Shown here in pieces: positions 51,687-60,236 of a DNA stretch of 64,000 nt. Origin of the DNA: Streptomyces sp. Ru62. GTDB lineage: Bacteria > Actinomycetota > Actinomycetes > Streptomycetales > Streptomycetaceae. Position 1 is the first letter of the stretch, and each line of letters starts with the position of its first letter. Position numbers and translations under genes: made by a program. Location of the stretch: the NCBI RefSeq assembly GCF_002920615.1, contig NZ_PQSU01000010.1, forward strand, positions 202,355 to 266,354, in the 5' to 3' direction. The notes beneath the pieces were generated by a model. The model did not search any database. It was given only the letters and a program-made list of their open reading frames with translations, and was not told the origin of the DNA.

Positions 51687-52900
51687 CGGGCCACCAGGGC
51701 AACCAGGAGCTGACCGAGCGCTGGCAGGGCGCGCTCATGAACAACTACGGCACCCCCCGGCTGCCCCTCGTCCGCGGCGAGGGCACCAGGGTCTGGGACG
51801 CCGAGGGCCGGCAGTACCTCGACTTCGTCGGCGGCATCGCCACCAACGCACTCGGCCACGCCCACCCCGCGATCGTCGAGGCCGTGACCCGGCAGATCGG
51901 CTCCCTCGGCCACATCTCCAACTTCTTCATGGCCGAGCCCACCGTCGCCCTCGCCGAACGGCTCCTGACGCTGTTCGGCCGGGAGGGCCGGGTCTTCTTC
52001 TGCAACTCCGGCGCCGAGGCCAACGAGGCCGCCATCAAGATCGGCCGGCTCACCGGGCGCACCCACATGGTCGCCACCGACGGCGGCTTCCACGGCCGCA
52101 CGATGGGCGCCCTCGCGCTCACCGGCCAGCCCGCCAAGCAGGACCCCTTCCGGCCGCTGCCCGGCGAGGTCACCCACGTCCCCTACGGCGACGCGCAGGC
52201 GCTGGCCGCAGCGGTCACCGAGGACACCGCCCTGGTGGTCATCGAGCCGATCCAGGGCGAGAACGGCGTGGTCGTGCCCCCGGCCGGCTACCTCAAGGCG
52301 GCCCGCGCGATCACCGCCGCCACGGGTGCGCTGCTCGTCCTGGACGAGGTGCAGACCGGCATCGGGCGGACCGGCACCTGGTTCGAGTACCAGGCCCACG
52401 AGGGCGTCCTGCCCGACGTCGTCACCCTCGCCAAACAGCTCGGCGGCGGGCTGCCGCTCGGCGCGACCGTGGCCTTCGGGCGGGCCGCCGAACTGCTGCG
52501 GCCCGGCCAGCACGGGACCACCTTCGGCGGCAACCCGGTCGCCTGCGCCGCCGGACTCGCCGTGCTCGACACGATCGAGGGCGAGGGCCTGCTCGACAAC
52601 GTCAAGCGGCAGAGCGAGAGGTTGCGGGACGGCGTCGAGGGCCTGAACCACCCGTTGATCGATCATGTCCGTGGTGCGGGCCTGCTCCTGGGTATCGTGC
52701 TCACCGGGCCGCGCGCACCGCAGGTGCAGCAGGCGGCCCAGGAAGCCGGGTTCCTGGTGAACGCGCCCGCCCCCGACGTCGTACGGCTCATGCCGCCGCT
52801 GAACCTCCGCGACGACGAGGCGGGTGCGCTGCTCCGGGCGCTGCCCGGCATCCTCGACGCGGCGAACCCGGTGGACGGGGACGGACGATCCGGAGAATGA
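51683..52900 (+). CDS. argD: Acetylornithine aminotransferase
   Basis: PLP enzyme making N-acetylornithine from the semialdehyde and glutamate, 405 residues. VFFCNSGAEANEAAIK and GGFHGRTMGAL bind the cofactor phosphate, LLVLDEVQTGIGRTG holds the aspartate, and LAKQLGGGLPLGA the PLP lysine. GTG 51683 overlaps the argB stop. Confidence 0.97.
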   Translation: MTGHQGNQELTERWQGALMNNYGTPRLPLVRGEGTRVWDAEGRQYLDFVGGIATNALGHAHPAIVEAVTRQIGSLGHISNFFMAEPTVALAERLLTLFGREGRVFFCNSGAEANEAAIKIGRLTGRTHMVATDGGFHGRTMGALALTGQPAKQDPFRPLPGEVTHVPYGDAQALAAAVTEDTALVVIEPIQGENGVVVPPAGYLKAARAITAATGALLVLDEVQTGIGRTGTWFEYQAHEGVLPDVVTLAKQLGGGLPLGATVAFGRAAELLRPGQHGTTFGGNPVACAAGLAVLDTIEGEGLLDNVKRQSERLRDGVEGLNHPLIDHVRGAGLLLGIVLTGPRAPQVQQAAQEAGFLVNAPAPDVVRLMPPLNLRDDEAGALLRALPGILDAANPVDGDGRSGE

Positions 52901-52907
52901 GACGACG

Positions 52908-53453
52908 ATGAGCGAGGCGCAGGACCACGAGGCGGGAAACGGTGCCGGGCCCGCCGTGCCCCAGACCCGCACCGCACGGCACCGCCGGATCGTGGACATC
53001 CTCAACCGGCAGCCGGTGCGGTCGCAGAGCCAGCTGGCGAAGCTGCTCGCCGACGACGGGCTGAGCGTGACACAGGCGACGCTCAGCCGGGATCTCGACG
53101 AGCTGAACGCGGTGAAGATCCGCAACACCGACGGCGACCTGATCTACGCGGTGCCGAGCGAGGGCGGCTTCCGTACGCCGCGGGCTCCGCTGGGGGAGTC
53201 GGCCAAGGAGGAGCGGATGCGGCGGCTCTCCCAGGAGCTGCTGATCTCCGCGGAGGCCTCGGCGAATCTGGTGGTCCTGCGGACTCCTCCGGGGGCCGCG
53301 CAGTTCCTCGCCTCCGCTATCGACCAGGCGGAGTTGCACGACATCCTGGGGACGATCGCCGGTGACGACACGTTGCTGCTGATCAGCAGGGACCCCAGCG
53401 GGGGCCAGGCCCTGGCGGACCATCTGCTGCGGCTGGCGCAGAACGGGCACTGA
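52908..53453 (+). CDS. argR: Arginine repressor
   Basis: Hexameric regulator that binds ARG boxes when arginine is present, 181 residues. The N-terminal winged helix has SQSQLAKLLADDGLSVTQAT and SRDLDELNAVKIR; the C-terminal core with ILGTIAGDDTLLLISRD binds arginine and makes the trimer. A low-complexity N-terminal extension of about 20 residues is normal in Streptomyces. Eight bases after argD; it should act on the argC promoter. Confidence 0.96.
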   Translation: MSEAQDHEAGNGAGPAVPQTRTARHRRIVDILNRQPVRSQSQLAKLLADDGLSVTQATLSRDLDELNAVKIRNTDGDLIYAVPSEGGFRTPRAPLGESAKEERMRRLSQELLISAEASANLVVLRTPPGAAQFLASAIDQAELHDILGTIAGDDTLLLISRDPSGGQALADHLLRLAQNGH

Positions 53454-53490
53454 CCGTGCGGGGCCCGGCCGGCCGACGCAGAATGGGCAT

Positions 53491-54147
53491 GTGATCTTCC
53501 GCGGCGAGCGGCCGGGGAGACGGACAATCCCCTGGCGGCCGTCGAACGTATACAGAGGTGTGGCGGGATATCGGTTCCCCGTCGGCCGCCTCCCGGACGA
53601 GGCTCTGCTGTCCGGGCTGGCCGCCGGCGATCCGGAGCTGGCCGTGATCTTCGTACGGAGGTTCCAGCACCGGGTCTTCGGTGTGGCCATGGCCGTCACC
53701 GGGGACCAGCAGCTCGCCGAGGACGTCGCCCAGCAGACGTTCGAGCGCGCGTGGCGTCATGCGCAGATCTACGACTCGCGCCGGGGCTCGGTCATGACCT
53801 GGCTGACGACCATCGCGCACAACCTGGCCGTCGACGCGATCCGGGCCCGGCGGACGGAGCCGCTGGCACCCGAGGACCTCGAAGACCTGCTGGACGCGGT
53901 CACCGAGACCCCCGAGCGGTGGGCGCTGGCCGACGAGGCCTCCGCCCAGGTCCGCTCCGCCCTGGCACGGCTGCCACGGGAACAGGCCAGGGCGCTGATG
54001 ATGGCCGGCATCTACGGCATGACGGCCCAGCAGGTCGCCGACGCGGAGAGGATCCCGCTGGGTACCGCCAAGACGCGGATCAGGACGGCGATGGCACGGC
54101 TGCGCACCACCGTCGCTTCTCCGGAACGAGGCGACCATGTCCAGTGA
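53491..54147 (+). CDS. ECF RNA polymerase sigma factor
   Basis: Region 2 (DPELAVIFVRRFQHRVFG ... EDVAQQTFERAWRHA ... MTWLTTIAHNLAVDAIR) and region 4 (LPREQARALMMAGIYGMTAQ ... GTAKTRIRTAMARLR) make a two-domain sigma factor. GTG 53491 gives 218 residues; GTG 53560 gives 195, the usual size, and starts right before conserved sequence. Neither has a good ribosome binding site, so the start is uncertain. It overlaps the anti-sigma gene by 11 nt. Probably controlled by that partner and released by an envelope or redox signal. Confidence 0.9.
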   Translation: MIFRGERPGRRTIPWRPSNVYRGVAGYRFPVGRLPDEALLSGLAAGDPELAVIFVRRFQHRVFGVAMAVTGDQQLAEDVAQQTFERAWRHAQIYDSRRGSVMTWLTTIAHNLAVDAIRARRTEPLAPEDLEDLLDAVTETPERWALADEASAQVRSALARLPREQARALMMAGIYGMTAQQVADAERIPLGTAKTRIRTAMARLRTTVASPERGDHVQ

Positions 54148-54910
54148 AGCGAACTGCGAGAAGCTGCGGGAGATCGGTCCCGAGCTGGCGCTGGGCGTGC
54201 TGCCCGGCCGGGAGCGGGCCGAGGCGGTCGCCCATCTGGACCGGTGCGCGGACTGCCGGGAGTACATCCGGCAACTGACCCTGGTCGGCGACCGGCTGGC
54301 CGGACTGCTGCCGGACCGCGAGCCGCCGCCCGGCTTCGAGACCCGCGTGGCGCGCGGCCTCGCCCAGTCCACGCCGGCACCCGGGGGACAGCGCCCGACG
54401 GGCGTCTTCGGGCGCTCACGGCGGGGCCTTCGCCACGGCGCCCGGCGGGCCCGGGTACGGGTCGCCGCGGTCGGTGCCGCGTGCGCCGTCGCCGTCGGAT
54501 TCGCCGGCTGGGCGGTCGGCACCGCCGTCGAGGAGGTCACCGCCTCGCCACCGCCCGCCGTCGAGTCCGAGCCGGTGCTCGTCGGGGACATGACCCCGGC
54601 CGGGCGCGGCGGGCAGCCCGTCGGCGAGCTCTACGCCCACCCCGGCACCCCCGGCTGGATCTTCGTGTCCGTCGCCCTCACCCGCCCCGGCACCCGGTAC
54701 ACCGGAACGGCCACCTGTTTCCTGGAGCGCGCCGACGGCACCAGCGTCCGCGTCGGCGACTTCCCCGTGCGCGACGGCCACGGCAGCTGGGGCGTGGTGG
54801 TTCCCGTCGACCTCACCCGGTACTCCGGAGCCCGTCTGACGTCGCCCGACGGCACCGTCCTCGCCACCGCGCAGCTACGGAAGGGGCAGGTCCTCGCCCC
54901 GGAGGCGTGA
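54137..54910 (+). CDS. Zinc-binding anti-sigma factor (RskA-like)
   Basis: A 257-residue single-pass membrane protein. H33-x3-C37-x2-C40 is the zinc anti-sigma motif in the cytoplasmic part that clamps the sigma factor. A membrane helix follows at about 108-130 (GAACAVAVGFAGWAVG), then an extracytoplasmic RskA-like domain (about 150-257; GWIFVSVALTRPG). Release probably needs regulated proteolysis. Overlap with the sigma gene indicates coupled translation. Confidence 0.92.
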   Translation: MSSEANCEKLREIGPELALGVLPGRERAEAVAHLDRCADCREYIRQLTLVGDRLAGLLPDREPPPGFETRVARGLAQSTPAPGGQRPTGVFGRSRRGLRHGARRARVRVAAVGAACAVAVGFAGWAVGTAVEEVTASPPPAVESEPVLVGDMTPAGRGGQPVGELYAHPGTPGWIFVSVALTRPGTRYTGTATCFLERADGTSVRVGDFPVRDGHGSWGVVVPVDLTRYSGARLTSPDGTVLATAQLRKGQVLAPEA

Positions 54911-54919
54911 ACCGTCCGC

Positions 54920-55140
54920 TCAGCCACCGCGGGGCGGGACGGCAAGCGCCGCCTCCAGTGCGGCGGCCAGCTCGGCGACAGTGGGCCGCGACGCCGGATC
55001 GGCGCGCAGACAGCCGTCGACGGCGGCGGCGACAGGGGCCGGCAGGCGCCGCCGGGACGCGACCGGCGGCGCCCCGCGCTCCAGCCGCGGCCACCGGCCG
55101 GCCGGGCCACCGGTGCCGGCCCCGTCGGAGGAAAAGCTTC
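54920..55140 (-). pseudogene. C-terminal remnant of a serine/threonine protein kinase
   Basis: On the minus strand, a frame with normal codon usage ends at 54920 and reads ...RWPRLERGAPPV, then RRRLPAPVAAAVDGCL and RADPASRPTVAELAAALE before the stop. This is the end of a Hanks-type kinase domain (last helices with the conserved DPxxRPT arginine). No start codon, ATP site or catalytic loop lies upstream; the sequence runs into the ApbE gene end. About 70 codons are left, so it is a truncated relic. Confidence 0.65.
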
Positions 55141-55201
55141 CGGACGGTGGACCGGGGGCCGCGTGGACCGGGAGGCCGCGTGACCCGGGAGCCGGCCGCT
55201 C

Positions 55202-56005
55202 TCAGCCCAGCCGTGCCGCCAGCCCCCCGGTGCACCGCACCTCGTCGCCGGCGGTGATCAGCAGGGCCTCCGCGTCCGGCAGGGACTCCAGCCAGGCCAG
55301 TGCCGCCCGCGAACCCATCGCGAACGCGGCCGTGGCCCAGCAGTCGACGAACGTCAGACGCGGCCCCACCACAGTGACCGCCACCAGGTCCGTCACCGCG
55401 GACCGACCGGTGCGCGGATCGACGATGTGCGCCCCCCGCTCCGCCGTGCCGGACGTCGCCACCGCCAACTCCTCCGTGCCCGCCGCCGAGACGACCGCCG
55501 CCAGCCCGCCGGGCCGGAGCGGATCGGCCACCCCCACCCGCCAGGAACGCTGCGGCTCCGGCGCGCCCAGCAGCTGCACGTCCCCGCCCCCGTTGACGCT
55601 CACCCCCCGCACCCCGGCCACCGCGGCCAGCATCCGCGCCGCCCGCTCGGTCGCCCAGCCCTTGACGATGCCGGTGGGGTCCAGCGGGCCCCGGTAGCGC
55701 GTGCTGAACCACCCCTCGCTCACCCGCTCCGCCTCGGCCGCCAGCTCCAGCACCTCGGCCACCTCGGGAGCGCACCCCGAGGCGTCCAGTTCCCCCCGGG
55801 CCAGCCGTGACACCTCGCTGTCCTCGCGGTAGGTGCTGAAGAGCGCGTCCGCCCGGTGCAGCCCGGCGACGGCCTCGGCGAGCGCCGCCCGTACCGCGTC
55901 CGGATCCCCGCCGCGGACGTCGAAGGAGAAGACCGTCCCCATGACCTCCTCCGCGTGACGCACCGCGGCGGGTGCCTTCGCCGGCTCGGCCACCGTGTCA
56001 GCCAC
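55202..56005 (-). CDS. apbE: ApbE-family FAD:protein FMN transferase
   Basis: Transfers FMN from FAD to a threonine in target proteins, making a covalent flavoprotein. The 267-residue protein has EEVMGTVFSFDVRGG, FSTYREDSEVSRL, DPTGIVKGWATERAARML, VNGGGDVQLLG, ATSGTAERGAHIVDP and FVDCWATAAFAMG, matching the family through the FAD and metal sites. GTG 56005 leaves no signal peptide, though most ApbE proteins are exported. It overlaps the FMN-binding gene, which supplies its substrates. Confidence 0.93.
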   Translation of the reverse strand: MADTVAEPAKAPAAVRHAEEVMGTVFSFDVRGGDPDAVRAALAEAVAGLHRADALFSTYREDSEVSRLARGELDASGCAPEVAEVLELAAEAERVSEGWFSTRYRGPLDPTGIVKGWATERAARMLAAVAGVRGVSVNGGGDVQLLGAPEPQRSWRVGVADPLRPGGLAAVVSAAGTEELAVATSGTAERGAHIVDPRTGRSAVTDLVAVTVVGPRLTFVDCWATAAFAMGSRAALAWLESLPDAEALLITAGDEVRCTGGLAARLG

Positions 56006-56768
56006 CGGCCTGGTCCAGGGCCGACTGGAGGGACTGCCGGTAGCCGGTGCTGGTGTAGGTGGCTCCCGAGACGGCGTCGATGTCCGCCGTTCCCGCCGCC
56101 ACGGCTTCCTGGTTGAGTTTCGGGACGGCGAGCTGCGTCTTCTGGTCGCTGAGGCCGCCCTTGGGGGCCTGCACCGCCTCCGCCTCGGTGATCTTCCCGT
56201 CGCTGACCGTGATCCGGACCTGGACCGGCCCGTACTGGGTCCGCACGGCCTTCCCGGTGACGGTCCGCGCCGCCGCGCCGGCCGCACCGGAGGTACCCGA
56301 CGACGCCGGCTTGATCTTGTCCAGCGCGGACTGCAACGACTTCTTGTAGCCCTCGCTCGTGTACGTCGCCCCGGAGACGGCGTCGATGTCCGCCGTTCCC
56401 GCCGCCACGGCTTCCTGGTTGAGTTTCGGGACGGCGAGCTGCGTCTTCTGGTCGCTGAGGCCGCCCTTGGGCGCCTGGACCGCCTCGGCCTTGGTGATCT
56501 TCCCGCCGCTCACGGTCAGCCGTACCTGCACGGCACCGTACTGCGTCTGCGCCGCGTCACCGGTCACCGTGCCGGAGCCGGCCGGGGCCGCGCCCCGGGC
56601 TCCGCCCTGCGGCGACTCCTGCCCGGCCGCCGTCGGCTGCGGGGCCGCGCCCGCAGCCGACGCGGCGGCCGGATCCGACGCCGGCTTCAGCGACAGCAGC
56701 AGCACGACACCGGACACGGTCGCGGCGGTGGCCAGCACGACCCGCCGCACGGGGTGGCTCTTCCTCAT
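55998..56768 (-). CDS. Membrane-anchored protein with two FMN-binding domains
   Basis: A 256-residue protein. After MRKSHPVRR a membrane segment (VVLATAATVSGVVLLLSL) anchors it, then a Pro/Ala/Gly linker and two FMN_bind domains (about 68-152 and 169-254). Each has DAVSGATYTS, matching the ApbE target motif Dxx(S/T)GA(T/S), with T135 and T237 as predicted FMN sites. Part of the domain DNA is identical (see repeat). It should carry two flavins outside the membrane and accept electrons from the adjacent reductases. Confidence 0.92.
   Translation of the reverse strand: MRKSHPVRRVVLATAATVSGVVLLLSLKPASDPAAASAAGAAPQPTAAGQESPQGGARGAAPAGSGTVTGDAAQTQYGAVQVRLTVSGGKITKAEAVQAPKGGLSDQKTQLAVPKLNQEAVAAGTADIDAVSGATYTSEGYKKSLQSALDKIKPASSGTSGAAGAAARTVTGKAVRTQYGPVQVRITVSDGKITEAEAVQAPKGGLSDQKTQLAVPKLNQEAVAAGTADIDAVSGATYTSTGYRQSLQSALDQAGG
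56068..56471. repeat. 98-bp identical direct repeat encoding FMN-binding domains
   Basis: 56068-56165 and 56374-56471 are identical over 98 bp with a 306-bp offset (102 codons). They encode the SDQKTQLAVPKLNQEAV to DAVSGAT part of each domain. Flanking domain sequence has diverged. Confidence 0.9.
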
Positions 56769-56784
56769 CGGTTCGCAGCTCCGC

Positions 56785-58167
56785 TCACATCTCGAACGAC
56801 TCGTGGTGGATACGGCGGGCGGGCACCCCCGCCTCGCGCAGTGCCTCGTACACCGACTGCGCGAACCCGGGCGGACCGCACATGAAGACGTCGTGCCGGT
56901 CGATGTCCGGCATCTTCCGCCGGAGGTTCTCCGCGGAGATGTCCGGCCGTTCGCCCTCCGGGCTGTTCACCGCGTACATCAGCCGGGCCCCGCGCTCCTC
57001 GGCGATGGCCGCCAGCTCGTCCCACAGCGCCAGGTCCTGGGTGGTGTTCGCCCGGTACAGGAGCGTGATGTCACCGGCGGCACCGGGCAGTGTCTCGAAC
57101 AGCGCCCGCATCGGTGTGATGCCCACCCCGCCCGCGACCAGCAGCACCTTGCCCCGGCTGCGGCGCTGCGCGGTGAGCGCGCCGTAGGGGCCCTCCGCCC
57201 ACACCTTCGTCCCGGGTGCCAGCTCGCGCAGCCGGGCGCTGTGGTCGCCGATCGCCTTCACCGTGATCCGCAGCATGCCGGGGCGGGGGGCGGCCGAGAG
57301 GGAGTACGGGTGCGAGCTGAACCGCATCCCGGGGGCGAGGAACCGCCAGCGGAAGAACTGGCCCGCTTCCGCGCCCATCCGGTGCAGCTTCCGCCCGCCG
57401 ATCAGCACCGACACGATGCCCGGCGTCTCCTCGATCACCGCTTCCACGTACATGCGGTGCCGGAGGTTCAGCCGGATCGGGGTGAGGACGCGGTACCAGA
57501 CCACCAGCGCGGTGACCGCGCCGTACAGGCCGTACCAGAAGGTCTTGGCGGCGGGCTCCACCGCGAAGTCGTTGCCGGTGGTGATCTGGTGCCAGAACGT
57601 CAGGAACACCGCCGCGTAGGTCAGCAGGTGGACGTGGTACCAGGTGTCGTACGGCAGCCGGCGGCGGACCGGGCCGATCGACGTCAGCCCGATGACCACG
57701 AACAGGCCCGTGCCGATGGCCGCCTTGCCCATGTCCGGGAGCTGGTCGACGGAGTCGACGGTCTGCTGGACGATGTCGCCGAGGGACCTGCCGGCCTGGC
57801 GCGCGTATCCCCACATGACGAGGAAGACGTGGGCGACGACCAGGCACAGCGTGTACCGGCCGCTCATCGCGTGCCAGCGGGCCACCCGGTCGGAACCGAC
57901 CCGCCGCTCCAGCGCCGGGACGCGCGCCATCTGGAGCACGACCAGCGCCATGAGGTAGCCGGCCAGCAGACCGGTGATCCGGCCCGCGCCCAGGATCCGG
58001 CCGGTGTCGTCGGCGATGGAGGGGGTGTTGTGCCACCAGAGCCACAGCACGGCCGCCGCGCCCGCCCAGACGGCGAGCAGCAGCGGTACGGCCGGGGAGC
58101 GGCGCGGGCGGATGCGGCGCATCGTCTGTCGGCGGGCGGCACGTCCGCCTGCGAGCGTGGTGGTCAC
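56785..58167 (-). CDS. Ferric reductase-like transmembrane flavocytochrome (first)
   Basis: A 460-residue protein. The N-terminal about 220 residues have six membrane helices with histidines that could hold haem (RWHAMSGRYTLCLVVAH; WYHVHLLTYAAVFLTFWHQ). The C-terminal half is a ferredoxin-NADP reductase-like module: HPYSLSAAPRP binds FAD, AEGPYGAL and GGVGITPMRALFE bind NAD(P)H, and MCGPPGFAQSVYEAL ends it. It should carry electrons from cytoplasmic NAD(P)H through FAD and haem to the outside. GTG 58167 has GGAGG four bases upstream. Confidence 0.92.
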   Translation of the reverse strand: MTTTLAGGRAARRQTMRRIRPRRSPAVPLLLAVWAGAAAVLWLWWHNTPSIADDTGRILGAGRITGLLAGYLMALVVLQMARVPALERRVGSDRVARWHAMSGRYTLCLVVAHVFLVMWGYARQAGRSLGDIVQQTVDSVDQLPDMGKAAIGTGLFVVIGLTSIGPVRRRLPYDTWYHVHLLTYAAVFLTFWHQITTGNDFAVEPAAKTFWYGLYGAVTALVVWYRVLTPIRLNLRHRMYVEAVIEETPGIVSVLIGGRKLHRMGAEAGQFFRWRFLAPGMRFSSHPYSLSAAPRPGMLRITVKAIGDHSARLRELAPGTKVWAEGPYGALTAQRRSRGKVLLVAGGVGITPMRALFETLPGAAGDITLLYRANTTQDLALWDELAAIAEERGARLMYAVNSPEGERPDISAENLRRKMPDIDRHDVFMCGPPGFAQSVYEALREAGVPARRIHHESFEM

Positions 58168-58226
58168 GGTTCCTCCGTGGGGACTTGACCCTTGGCCCAC
58201 AGATACGTGCCGCACGGCGGGAGTGT

Positions 58227-58679
58227 TCAGAGCCCCGCCGAGTCCAGCGCGGACTGGAGTGACTGCCGGTAACCGTCACTGGTGTACGTGGCTCCCGACA
58301 CCGTGTCGATCTCCGCGCTCTGCGCCGCCAGCGCCTCGCGCCGCAGCTCGGGCAGGGCGTAGTTGTTGATCTCTTGGTCGCGTGGGTTCTCCTGCGGGTA
58401 GGTGACGGCCGTGACGTCGGTGAGCCTGCCGTCCCGCACGGTGACGCGTACCTGGACCGGGCCCCAGCGGGTCTGCACGGTGTCCCCGGTGGCCGTCCTG
58501 GTCCCGGAGGCCGGGCCGGGCGCCGGACTGCTCGACGCGGCGGGGGACCTGGTGCCCGCCATCGCCACGGTGGGCACCGTGTGCGGCTTCAGCGCCAGCA
58601 GCAGCACCATCCCGGAGACCGTGGCGGCACTCGCCAGCACGATCCGGCGCAGGGGACGGTGCTTGTTCAACGCGTGCAT
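58227..58679 (-). CDS. Membrane-anchored single FMN-binding domain protein
   Basis: A 150-residue protein: a basic start, a membrane segment (IVLASAATVSGMVLLLAL), a linker and one FMN_bind domain (about 62-148). DTVSGATYTSDGYRQS gives T131 as predicted FMN site. The anchor is clearly related to that of the two-domain protein (LASAATVSG against LATAATVSG). ATG 58679 follows AAGGGCC. It lies between the two reductase genes. Confidence 0.92.
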   Translation of the reverse strand: MHALNKHRPLRRIVLASAATVSGMVLLLALKPHTVPTVAMAGTRSPAASSSPAPGPASGTRTATGDTVQTRWGPVQVRVTVRDGRLTDVTAVTYPQENPRDQEINNYALPELRREALAAQSAEIDTVSGATYTSDGYRQSLQSALDSAGL

Positions 58680-58719
58680 GTCTGGCCCTTCTCGGTCACT
58701 CTGCGGCTCTCTCTCCGGC

Positions 58720-60081
58720 TCACAGCTCGAACGACTCGTGGTGGATGCGGCGGTCCGCCACCCCGGCCGCCCGCAGCGCCCGGTAGACGTCCTGGGCGAA
58801 GCCGTGCGGCCCGCAGAGGAAGACGTCGTAGTCGCGGGCGAGGCCGGGGAAGGTGGCGCGCAACGACTCCGCCGTCAGGGCCGGGCGCTCCCCGCCGGGG
58901 CCGTTGAGCGCGTACAGCACCCGCCCGCCGCGCCAGCGGGCGATCGCCTCCAGCTCGCCGCCCAGTGCCAGGTCCTCGGCCGAGCGCGCCCGGTACAGCA
59001 GGGTGACCTCGCCGGGCAGCGTCTCGAACAGCGCCCGCAGTGGCGTGACGCCGATGCCGGCCGCGATCAGCAGGGTGCGCCGGCCGGCGGCCCGGTCGGC
59101 GGTCAGGGCGCCGTACGGGCCCTCCGCCCACACCCGGGTGCCGGGGCGCAGCAGGGCCACGGCCGCGCTGTGGTCGCCGAGCGCCTTGACCGTGATGCGC
59201 AGCAGGTCCGGGCGCGGCGGCGCCGACAGGGAGTACGGCGTCGACGTCCGGCGCATGCCCTCGGCGAGGAACCGCCAGCGGAAGAACTCGCCCGGCCGCA
59301 CCCCCAACTCGTCCATGTTCCGTCCCCGTACGACGACCGAGTACACCCCCGGCGCCTCCTGGTGCACCGAGTCGACGCGCAGGCGGTGGCGCAGGTTGAG
59401 CCGTACCGGGGCGAGGATCCGGAACCACAGCACCAGGGCCGCCACGCCCAGGTACAGCGCGTACCAGGCGGCGGTCGCGACCGGCTCGCCGTTGAACTCC
59501 TCGCCGAGGGCGATCTGGTGCCCGAAGGCGAGGAACACGGCCGCGTACGTCAGCAGGTGGACGTAGTACCAGAACTCGTGGCTCGTCCGGCGGCGCACGG
59601 CGCGCGCCGAGGTGACGCCGACCGCGAGGAGGATCACCGTGCCGGCGGTGGCCTTCAGCATCTCCGGGTAGTCGAGGACGACGGTCACCGCCTCGTGCCC
59701 CAGGGAGGCCCGGTCCTGGGCGGCGTACCCGGCGAGGATCAGCACGACGTGCGCGAGCAGCAGGCAGACGGTGTACCGGCCGGCCAGCGCGTGCCAGCGC
59801 GCCACCCGGTCCGAGCCGACGCGCCGCTCCAGCAGCGGCACCCGCGCCATCAGCCCGACCAGCACCGCGCAGGCGTACCCGCACAGCAGCCCGGCGATCC
59901 GCCCGGCCCCGGTCAGCCACCCGGCCGCCCCGACCACGGACCCGGTGTCCGCCCACCAGAGCGCGAGTACGGCCGCTGCCCCCGCCCACAGCAGGGCCAG
60001 CACGGGCCCGGCGGGGGAGCGCCGGGCGGTCACGGGCAGCGGCGGGGCCGGGGCCGCCCGTCGCGTATCCAGGGTGGTCAT
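58720..60081 (-). CDS. Ferric reductase-like transmembrane flavocytochrome (second)
   Basis: A 453-residue paralogue of the other reductase in this run, with the same order: six membrane helices with histidines (RWHALAGRYTVCLLLAH; FWYYVHLLTYAAVFLAFGHQ), FAD site (STPYSLSAPPRP), NAD(P)H site (AEGPYGAL, AAGIGVTPLRALFE) and C-terminus CGPHGFAQDVYRAL...HHESFEL. It differs most in the loops. First gene of the run, next to the regulated divergent promoter. ATG 60081. Confidence 0.92.
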   Translation of the reverse strand: MTTLDTRRAAPAPPLPVTARRSPAGPVLALLWAGAAAVLALWWADTGSVVGAAGWLTGAGRIAGLLCGYACAVLVGLMARVPLLERRVGSDRVARWHALAGRYTVCLLLAHVVLILAGYAAQDRASLGHEAVTVVLDYPEMLKATAGTVILLAVGVTSARAVRRRTSHEFWYYVHLLTYAAVFLAFGHQIALGEEFNGEPVATAAWYALYLGVAALVLWFRILAPVRLNLRHRLRVDSVHQEAPGVYSVVVRGRNMDELGVRPGEFFRWRFLAEGMRRTSTPYSLSAPPRPDLLRITVKALGDHSAAVALLRPGTRVWAEGPYGALTADRAAGRRTLLIAAGIGVTPLRALFETLPGEVTLLYRARSAEDLALGGELEAIARWRGGRVLYALNGPGGERPALTAESLRATFPGLARDYDVFLCGPHGFAQDVYRALRAAGVADRRIHHESFEL

Positions 60082-60130
60082 CTGATGTCGCCGTCCTTTC
60101 GTCCGTCGGCCAGGCCACTGTGCGGGGCGA

Positions 60131-60190
60131 AGCTCTGAGAGAGCTCTGAGCGGGCCCCGCCCGGGCGGACTCACAGGAAACTCAGAGGAG
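60131..60190. promoter_or_regulatory. Mirrored 11-nt direct repeats in the redox/two-component promoter
   Basis: AGCTCTGAG occurs at 60131 and 60142 (11-nt period). ACTCACAGGAA and ACTCAGAGGAG follow each other at 60169-60190 (11-nt period). CTCTGAG and CTCAGAG are reverse complements, so the pairs face opposite ways around a GC-rich centre. Spacing by 11 nt fits head-to-tail binding by an OmpR-type regulator. Confidence 0.7.
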
Positions 60191-60236
60191 GCCGGGGCGT
60201 CCGGAGCGCCGGGGACCGGCGATGCTGGAAGGCGCG

